Shown: piece after piece, positions 58,238 to 64,000 of the stretch
Position numbering within the stretch: the stretch's first letter is position 1
Layout of the letters: the number at the start of each line of letters is the position of its first letter
Origin: Paenibacillus helianthi
Lineage (GTDB): Bacteria > Bacillota > Bacilli > Paenibacillales > Paenibacillaceae
Length of the DNA: 64,000 nt
Reading direction: 5' to 3'
Assembly (NCBI RefSeq): GCF_001909055.1
Contig: NZ_LVWI01000070.1
Coordinates: 1 to 64,000, forward strand
The notes under the pieces: generated by a model
What the model was told of the DNA's origin: nothing
Databases searched by the model: none
Seen by the model: only the letters and a program-made list of their open reading frames with translations
Made by a program: the position numbers and the translations under genes

Positions 58238-59767
58238 TTGAACACTTACCGTAAGTACCGGCTTTTTATTACGATTATACCTATTATTTTCATCCTTTCC
58301 CTGCTGCCATGGAGTGAGGTGCGTAGTCTTGCCGTTGAACGAAGTATAGACATTCCTGCGGAGGCGAAGGCGGAGGCAGTTCCACCAGTGAATCCTGCGG
58401 CTTCGAAGGAAGCTGCCAGCCTGCTCAATTATCTGGTTAACCTGGGGGGGAAAGGCATGATTTCCGGGCAGCATGATTATCTGGAGAGCCCGGATGAATA
58501 CAACAACAAGCTGAAGAATGCAACGGGGGATTATGCCGTCTTGCATGGGTATGAGCTTGGAGCGATCAACAACCAGTCCGAGAGGACTATTGCCCGTCAG
58601 CGGCAGGGTGTTGTGGATAGCGCTATCGAATGGTATGAAGATGGCGGCATTGTGGCAATGACGTTCCATCAGAATCTACCCGGCACAACTCCTGAATGGG
58701 CGAACGTCCACACGAGTCTTAGCCAGGAGGCGTTCGATGCCTACGTAACTCCGGGCACCCCTCAATACAAAAGCCTCCTTGCTTCCCTTGATGAGATTGC
58801 CGTTTATCTGGGGGAATTGCGGGATGCAGGGGTTCCTGTCCTGTGGCGTCCATATCACGAGATGAACGGGAACTGGTTCTGGTGGGGGCAAAAGGATAAC
58901 TTTTCCAAGCTCTGGGACATCACTTACGACCGTTTGGTCAACAAGCATAAACTAAATAATCTATTGTGGGTGTGGAATCCGAATGCACCGAATGAGTGGG
59001 CAGATCCTTATAGTGCCTACTACCCGGGGGCGGATAAGGTGGATATATTGGCAGCAGATATCTACAATAATGATTACAAGCAGTCCTACTATTCAGATTT
59101 GCTCAATCTGGCTGATGGCAAGCCTATTGGCATAGGAGAGAGTGGAGAGCTTCCAGACCCTGTCACATTGTCTCAAACCCAGCGTAAATGGGTATATACG
59201 ATGACATGGGGGAAAATGCTGACTGAAAAAAACGACCTCCAGAAAATCCGAAGCTTTATGACGGATAAGTACACGGTTTCGAGAAAGGAATACATTGAAT
59301 CCCTAAGCGCCACACCGAACACTCCGGTGCCCGTTATTGCCAAAAAGGGCTTAACAGGAGAATATTTCAACAATGCCGAACTCTCAGGGACGCCTGCACT
59401 GATCCGTAATGACAAGAAGATTGATTTTAACTGGCATGGAAACGGTCCGGCTGCGGGCCTTAATAAGGACACATTCTCCGTTCGCTGGACGGGTAAAATT
59501 AAGGCAGGCTATAGTGAGATGTATACCTTCACTGCTTCCTCGGATGATGGCATACGTGTATGGATCGGCGGCCAGCTAATCATCGACAGCTGGAAGAAGC
59601 AAAGTGGTGTCAGCCGCGAAGGAAGCATGCAGCTAAGCGCAGGAGTCTCTTATGACATTAAGGTCGAGTATTACGAGAACCGCGGAGATGCAAGCATCCG
59701 TTTGATGTGGGAAAGTCCGAGCCAGAAGAGTGCGGTCATTTCCCCAAGCGCCCTTTCCTTTCCTTGA
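58238..59767 (+). CDS. Secreted GH26 beta-mannanase-like protein with one PA14 domain
   Basis: A 509-residue paralogue of the preceding gene, starting at TTG with GAGAGGAG upstream. A signal peptide (about 1-30) is followed by a GH26 domain (about 45-365) with acid/base E208 in WRPYHEMNGNWFWWG and nucleophile E301 in IGESGELP. A short linker without the PT repeats leads to one PA14 domain (about 375-509) containing TGKIKAGYSEMYTFTASSDDGIRVWI. Its catalytic domain is closely similar to that of the first copy, so the pair arose by duplication. It has no c-di-GMP aptamer upstream. Confidence 0.93.
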   Translation: MNTYRKYRLFITIIPIIFILSLLPWSEVRSLAVERSIDIPAEAKAEAVPPVNPAASKEAASLLNYLVNLGGKGMISGQHDYLESPDEYNNKLKNATGDYAVLHGYELGAINNQSERTIARQRQGVVDSAIEWYEDGGIVAMTFHQNLPGTTPEWANVHTSLSQEAFDAYVTPGTPQYKSLLASLDEIAVYLGELRDAGVPVLWRPYHEMNGNWFWWGQKDNFSKLWDITYDRLVNKHKLNNLLWVWNPNAPNEWADPYSAYYPGADKVDILAADIYNNDYKQSYYSDLLNLADGKPIGIGESGELPDPVTLSQTQRKWVYTMTWGKMLTEKNDLQKIRSFMTDKYTVSRKEYIESLSATPNTPVPVIAKKGLTGEYFNNAELSGTPALIRNDKKIDFNWHGNGPAAGLNKDTFSVRWTGKIKAGYSEMYTFTASSDDGIRVWIGGQLIIDSWKKQSGVSREGSMQLSAGVSYDIKVEYYENRGDASIRLMWESPSQKSAVISPSALSFP

Positions 59768-59832
59768 TGAACGAAGCAGACCAGCCTTTACAGAGTTGAA
59801 CACGCACCCCGGAAGAAAGCGAGGACAAGGGA

Positions 59833-62517
59833 ATGAGAACTAGGACTAAGAAAAAAACATACAAGCCTCTTCACATACTGCTGAAATTCGTAGCACTGAC
59901 CGTCTTGTTTCTGTTGTCCGTCTCTGTCTTCGGAGATGAAGGAACGAATAGGGGCAAGGTGGAAGTAGATATGAACAAGCTATCCTCAGCGGGTGATGTG
60001 GGACCGGAGCTGCCAGAGGGCACAGTGCTCTGGCAGCTGGGACAGCATGATGGATCTGCTGGAGAATTTGCCGAGACTGGCACCGCGAATGTGGAGGAAA
60101 CGGTTAATGCCGCTTCTTCCGCTCAAAAAGCCTCTGTACTCCAGAAGATCCCTTCTGGACTCAGGGGGGATACCAATCCCGAACTGCGGATTTCGTACAA
60201 GCTGGATAAGATCCCGTTGAACGGGGTCTTATTTCGCGTAAGCATCCTGGATGCATACAAATCCGTTCCGCAGATGAGCGTGTTCTCCAACCGCCAGCTC
60301 TCGGGGATCATTCAGATCGCCGGTGTTTCCGGAACGGACAGCAAATATACCTTCCAAAAAACATATGAGCTGTATATTCCGAAGGAGCAGCTGGTTACCG
60401 GTACCAATGAGCTGAAGCTGCAGGTAGCGCGCGGAATTTATTCCTCTGACATGGAGGATAAATACAACTGGTGGACCTGGGACAACCTCAGCCTGGAGTC
60501 CCTGAAGTCTCCGATCAAGGAGCCGATTCATGGCAGCTACACCCTGACCGGCACTATGGTCAACAATAAGCAGTTTTATTTTGACGAAGGTGCGGTTACG
60601 CATCTGCCTTATATTATGAAGTGGCTCGGAGTAGCTTATAGCGGGAATATTATGCGCACCAGCTGTGCCAGCGATGTGGGGCGTTCCTGTTCCAATATGG
60701 GGGATTATTACAAGGTCCTCAAAGATTACAATATGCAGGCTGTAGCTTTGTACCTGTATACCGGAGATATCAAGCTTAAGGAAGATGGCTCGTTGCCGGA
60801 TGATGCGGAGAAGAAGCTAACCGATTATTTCGAACAGTACAGCCCGTACTTCCAGTATTATGAGGTGGATAATGAGCCGGGGCTGTTCAACCGTTCCAAG
60901 GCGGTGAACCTGGCTATTGCCGAATGGCTGAACAAAAAAGGCAAGACCATCGCCCCTCATCTGAAGACCGTAGCTCCAGGCTGGGCCTATTGGCCGAATT
61001 ACAGTAAGGATTCCTGCGGAAATCAGAAGGGCACGGCACGCCAGTGCGGCGATCCGGACGGCTGGGAACGTGATCCGGAGCAGCGGGAGGAGCTGGAGAA
61101 AGTCACCGATCTGACGAATGGACATTCCTACGGGGAGTCCTATATTTTCAGCAACGGAGGCAGTTTTACCGAGAATCTCAAAACCTTTGGCGGAGCTGCG
61201 GACGGACTTCGCAAAAAAATGCTGACGACGGAGTTCGGAACCTCCGACTCTCATGTGGATGCTTACCAATACGGGGCCTCAGAGCGCACGGCGGCGGTGT
61301 TTGACCGGATTATGCGCGCTCATATCGGTTATGCGGATATGTTTGTGCAGCATGCCGCTTTTTTCAAGAATTTTAGTTTGTTCAAATACGGCTTTAATCT
61401 GGAAGAGCATGATCCGGCAAAAACGGAAATCTATTATACCAAGAAGGGTGAGGATTCCCGGGTCAGTATCATGAGACGGCTGGATCTGGCCTATGCAACA
61501 CACGGTGCTCCGCTCAGCTATAACATCACCAATAAGAATGCGTTAGCTGACAAATTGGTCTATGTCCGTGCGGTAGATACCTCTACACTTGAGCCTTTAG
61601 CGGGTAGCGGGGCCACCTCAAACAAGGTACTGGTGAACTTTGTGAACTTCGAAGAAACCCCGCAAACCGTTACGGTGAAGGTGACGATGCCTAAGAAAAC
61701 CGTGTATGAGGGCGAACGCTTTGGTAATGGCGATACGTATGAAGAAGCCCGAAGCTACGTTTCGGATAAAAAGGCTACACCTGTTCTTGAATTTACAGAA
61801 ACGCTCGCACCAGGAGAGGCAGTACAGTATATACTGGAGCCCTCATCCGAGGTAGCGGACGTTGCGCCTCAAGGCTTAAACGCGGCAGCCGTCAAAGGGC
61901 TGGCTGTTAAGCTGAGCTGGCTGGAGGCCCCTGGAGCAAGTTATGAAGTGCTCCGGGCCGAGGGCTCAAGCAGTGATATGAAAGTGATTGCAAATGGTAT
62001 AACCGATACCGGGTATACAGATAGCAATCTGAATGAAGGCACGCTATATACTTACGCGGTAAGAGTGGCGGGCTCAGAAGTAATGTCGGAAAAAACTCAG
62101 ATTACCGCGACTGGATTGGTTCCTTTGGACCGTTCGGATTGGAAGGTGTCATCCAATGTGAATACGGAAGCCTCTAATCCGGCGAATGCCATTGACGGAG
62201 ACAGGCGGACTCGCTGGGATACCGGCAAACACCAGGCATCGGGAGAATATTTTCAGATTGATCTTGGCCAAGTACATTCAGTGGAAGCTGTTGATTTGGA
62301 CTATACCTTATCTTCGTATGATTATCCCCGGGGCTATGAGCTATATATTTCGGATGATGCTAAGAACTGGAACATGATCGTTTCGGGTAAAGGAAAACTG
62401 GAGATGACCAAAATTGTGTTTGCCCCGGTCAAAACCAGATATATCCGGATATTGCAGACCGGATCTGGCGGGAATTACTGGTCGATCCAAGAAATGCAGG
62501 TATACTCAAGAGAATAG
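59833..62517 (+). CDS. Large secreted glycoside-hydrolase-like protein with CBM-like, Fn3 and discoidin domains
   Basis: An 894-residue exported protein. An N-terminal TM or signal helix (about 15-33) is followed by a domain at about 60-205 beginning GTVLWQLGQHDGSAGEF, which resembles the CBM-like domain of family 4 polysaccharide lyases. A (beta/alpha)8-like domain (about 230-560) has candidate clan GH-A catalytic residues E348 in YYEVDNEPGLF and E467 in LTTEFGTSDSH. A beta-sandwich, an Fn3 domain (about 680-760) and a C-terminal F5/8-type (discoidin) domain (about 765-894, NPANAIDGDRRTRWDTG) complete it. I cannot name the GH family. It follows two GH26 genes and so probably acts on the same polymer. 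Confidence 0.8.
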   Translation: MRTRTKKKTYKPLHILLKFVALTVLFLLSVSVFGDEGTNRGKVEVDMNKLSSAGDVGPELPEGTVLWQLGQHDGSAGEFAETGTANVEETVNAASSAQKASVLQKIPSGLRGDTNPELRISYKLDKIPLNGVLFRVSILDAYKSVPQMSVFSNRQLSGIIQIAGVSGTDSKYTFQKTYELYIPKEQLVTGTNELKLQVARGIYSSDMEDKYNWWTWDNLSLESLKSPIKEPIHGSYTLTGTMVNNKQFYFDEGAVTHLPYIMKWLGVAYSGNIMRTSCASDVGRSCSNMGDYYKVLKDYNMQAVALYLYTGDIKLKEDGSLPDDAEKKLTDYFEQYSPYFQYYEVDNEPGLFNRSKAVNLAIAEWLNKKGKTIAPHLKTVAPGWAYWPNYSKDSCGNQKGTARQCGDPDGWERDPEQREELEKVTDLTNGHSYGESYIFSNGGSFTENLKTFGGAADGLRKKMLTTEFGTSDSHVDAYQYGASERTAAVFDRIMRAHIGYADMFVQHAAFFKNFSLFKYGFNLEEHDPAKTEIYYTKKGEDSRVSIMRRLDLAYATHGAPLSYNITNKNALADKLVYVRAVDTSTLEPLAGSGATSNKVLVNFVNFEETPQTVTVKVTMPKKTVYEGERFGNGDTYEEARSYVSDKKATPVLEFTETLAPGEAVQYILEPSSEVADVAPQGLNAAAVKGLAVKLSWLEAPGASYEVLRAEGSSSDMKVIANGITDTGYTDSNLNEGTLYTYAVRVAGSEVMSEKTQITATGLVPLDRSDWKVSSNVNTEASNPANAIDGDRRTRWDTGKHQASGEYFQIDLGQVHSVEAVDLDYTLSSYDYPRGYELYISDDAKNWNMIVSGKGKLEMTKIVFAPVKTRYIRILQTGSGGNYWSIQEMQVYSRE

Positions 62518-62526
62518 CATCTGGAT

Positions 62527-62562
62527 AACCTCCGTGGATTCACAGAGCCACTGGGGTTTTTT
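62527..62562 (+). terminator. Terminator after the exopolysaccharide hydrolase genes
   Basis: AACC...CGTGG pairs with CCAC...GGGGTT around a 10-base loop with an internal mismatch, followed by six T. It marks the end of the locus. Confidence 0.65.
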
Positions 62563-62640
62563 ACTGCGAATTGGGAAAGCTGAATACAGCATTGGTTACT
62601 TTGGAGGCCCACTGCTTACCAGAAAGGCGGTACCATAGAC

Positions 62641-64000
62641 ATGACTCACCTTGCGGACAATATTATTTTAGTGCTGGCTGCGCTGATGCTGGTGGGTGTG
62701 CTCTCCACCAAATTCTCCACACGTTTTGGCATGCCGGCGCTGGTGCTGTTCATCGCTGCGGGAATGGTGCTCAGCCGCTTTGTTTTTTTTAACAATGCCT
62801 CATTGACACAAGTAGCCGGTATTTTTGCGTTGATCGTTATTTTGTTTGAGGGCGGTATGCAGACCAGCATGAAGGACATCCGGCCTATCATCGCACCAGC
62901 GCTATCATTGGCTACGGTAGGAGTGCTCCTGACGACAGCGATTGTGGGAATATTCGCAAGACTTGTACTGGATGTGCCATGGGCTGAAAGCCTGCTGTTC
63001 GGAGCGATCGTGGGCTCCACCGATGCGGCAGCCGTGTTCTCCGTGCTCGGCGGCAAAAATATTGATAAGCGCCTGACTTCTACACTGGAGGCAGAATCAG
63101 GAAGTAACGATCCGATGGCTGTTTTTTTGACGGTATCGTTAATTGAATGGATTCAGCATCCCAATACAGCCGTTTGGAGCCTCATGCTGTCCTTTATCTG
63201 GGAAATGGGGATAGGCCTGTTCATGGGGATTGCTGTCGGGAAGCTTGCCGTCTATTTGATAAACCGGATTAATCTGGATTCCACCGGGCTGTATCCGGTA
63301 ATGGCAATAGGATTCGCTGTATTGACCTATGGCCTTGCAGTGACGGTGCACAGCAGCGGCCTTCTGGCGGTATACATCATGGGTCTGACTCTGGGTAACT
63401 CCGAGCTGATGTATCACCGTACCATCATGAATTTTAATCACGGCTTTGCATGGATGATGCAAATCGCGATGTTCACACTGCTGGGCCTGCTTGTATTTCC
63501 TGATGAGCTGACGGAGATTGCCTGGCAGGGCCTGTTGTTGTCAGTTATTCTCATGCTGGTCGCAAGACCGGTGGGGGTATTCCTAAGCCTGCTGTTTTCC
63601 AGGTTCTCGCTCCGGGAGAAAACGCTGATCTCCTGGGCTGGACTTCGCGGGGCGGTACCGATTGTATTGGCGACCTATCCGCTGCTGGCGGGGCTTCCCC
63701 AAGGGCAATTATTTTTCAATGTAGTATTCTTTGTGGTATTGACCTCGGCAGTCATTCAAGGAACGACCATTTCCCCGTTGGCCTCCAGACTGAAGCTGGT
63801 TGGCAAAGACGATGCCCAGCCTTCGCTAATGGAGCTGGTGGCACTCGGCAAGACGGATTCCGAATTCAATCATATTGCCATCGACAAGCATATGCCCATA
63901 GCCGGTATGCAGATCGCACAGATGGGGCTGCCCGATGATATTCTCTTTACTGCCATCATCCGCAATAAAAGTATCGTGACCCCGCACGGGAGTACTGTTA
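62641..64000 (+). CDS. K+/H+ (or Na+/H+) antiporter, CPA1 NhaP2-like, 3' end outside window
   Basis: The frame is open from ATG 62641 to the end of the window (453 codons visible). About twelve TM helices (residues 1-390) contain FEGGMQTSMKDIRPI, GAIVGSTDAAAVFSVLGGKN and EAESGSNDPMAVFLTV, the ND ion-binding motif of CPA1 antiporters, and SWAGLRGAVPIVLATYP. After the membrane part a cytoplasmic tail starts with SLMELVALGKTDSEFNHIAIDKHMPIAGMQIAQMGLPDDILFTAIIRNKSIVTPHGST, the beginning of a TrkA_C (RCK_C) domain as in potassium/proton antiporters. RCK_C domains in Bacillota often bind c-di-AMP. AAAGGCGG precedes the ATG. Confidence 0.9.
   Translation, partial: MTHLADNIILVLAALMLVGVLSTKFSTRFGMPALVLFIAAGMVLSRFVFFNNASLTQVAGIFALIVILFEGGMQTSMKDIRPIIAPALSLATVGVLLTTAIVGIFARLVLDVPWAESLLFGAIVGSTDAAAVFSVLGGKNIDKRLTSTLEAESGSNDPMAVFLTVSLIEWIQHPNTAVWSLMLSFIWEMGIGLFMGIAVGKLAVYLINRINLDSTGLYPVMAIGFAVLTYGLAVTVHSSGLLAVYIMGLTLGNSELMYHRTIMNFNHGFAWMMQIAMFTLLGLLVFPDELTEIAWQGLLLSVILMLVARPVGVFLSLLFSRFSLREKTLISWAGLRGAVPIVLATYPLLAGLPQGQLFFNVVFFVVLTSAVIQGTTISPLASRLKLVGKDDAQPSLMELVALGKTDSEFNHIAIDKHMPIAGMQIAQMGLPDDILFTAIIRNKSIVTPHGSTV

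Noticed and set aside
1..64000. CRISPR array, transposase, integrase, tRNA or rRNA genes
   Set aside because: I found no regularly spaced direct repeats with unique spacers, no transposase or integrase motifs, and no tRNA-like cloverleaf or rRNA sequence. The only short tandem arrays are the 20-bp repeat at 29307 and the coding minisatellite at 57355.

Overview
The window looks like a chromosomal segment of a Paenibacillus-type Bacillota. GC content is moderate. Genes carry purine-rich Shine-Dalgarno sites, TTG and GTG starts are frequent, and there are many sigma-A-like promoters and rho-independent terminators. The proteins read as spore-former families: Bcd-type leucine dehydrogenase, DHH pyrophosphatase PpaC, YtrA-type GntR regulator, copper-amine-oxidase-like stalk domain, sporulation-type histidine kinases and a paenan-like exopolysaccharide locus. 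I see no rRNA, tRNA, CRISPR array, transposase or phage gene.

Layout. 1-4240: 3' part of agmatine deiminase, then an autoregulated GntR-ABC-permease operon. 4248-10670: its own promoter, a leader with a 46-residue ORF and a terminator, then an RNA-repair operon (RlaP-like nucleotidyltransferase, Hen1, Pnkp, KptA) ending in a Mug-type glycosylase. 10885-24409: housekeeping and stress genes (TagO/WecA-like, HAD phosphatase, stalk protein, ring-cleaving dioxygenase, AAC(3), PpaC, Rrf2 with nitroreductase, pirin, leucine dehydrogenase, cyclophilin lipoprotein, MFS), closing with a CLC antiporter under a fluoride riboswitch. 24566-35537: an acidic protein, two tandem paralogous 7TM histidine kinases, a convergent pair made of a class I isoprenoid-synthase-like gene and an NHLP-leader peptide ending in Trp, then a Gfo/Idh oxidoreductase, a GH20 hexosaminidase with a divergent AraC regulator, and a small CxxC protein.

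35741-62517: a NarL-type two-component system with a perfect cre site upstream, then a long exopolysaccharide locus. It holds a chain-length/BY-kinase pair, GalU, an initiating sugar transferase, glycosyltransferases, two Wzy-like polymerases, a Wzx flippase, UDP-glucose dehydrogenase and a GDP-mannose pyrophosphorylase. Secreted hydrolases follow: two GH26-PA14 proteins, the first under a c-di-GMP-I riboswitch, and a clan GH-A-like protein with a discoidin domain. The window ends inside a K+/H+ antiporter.

Most worth a second look: (1) the ComQ-like enzyme beside a C-terminal-Trp NHLP peptide, a possible prenylated peptide signal; (2) the leader-ORF-terminator unit in front of the RNA-repair operon; (3) a 115-119 bp structured repeat present twice with compensatory changes in three helices; (4) a recurrent leader motif ending at the Shine-Dalgarno of three genes; (5) a c-di-GMP aptamer whose flank can pair with the ribosome-binding site of an exopolysaccharide-type hydrolase. 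All functions were assigned by reading the protein sequences; no database search was run.
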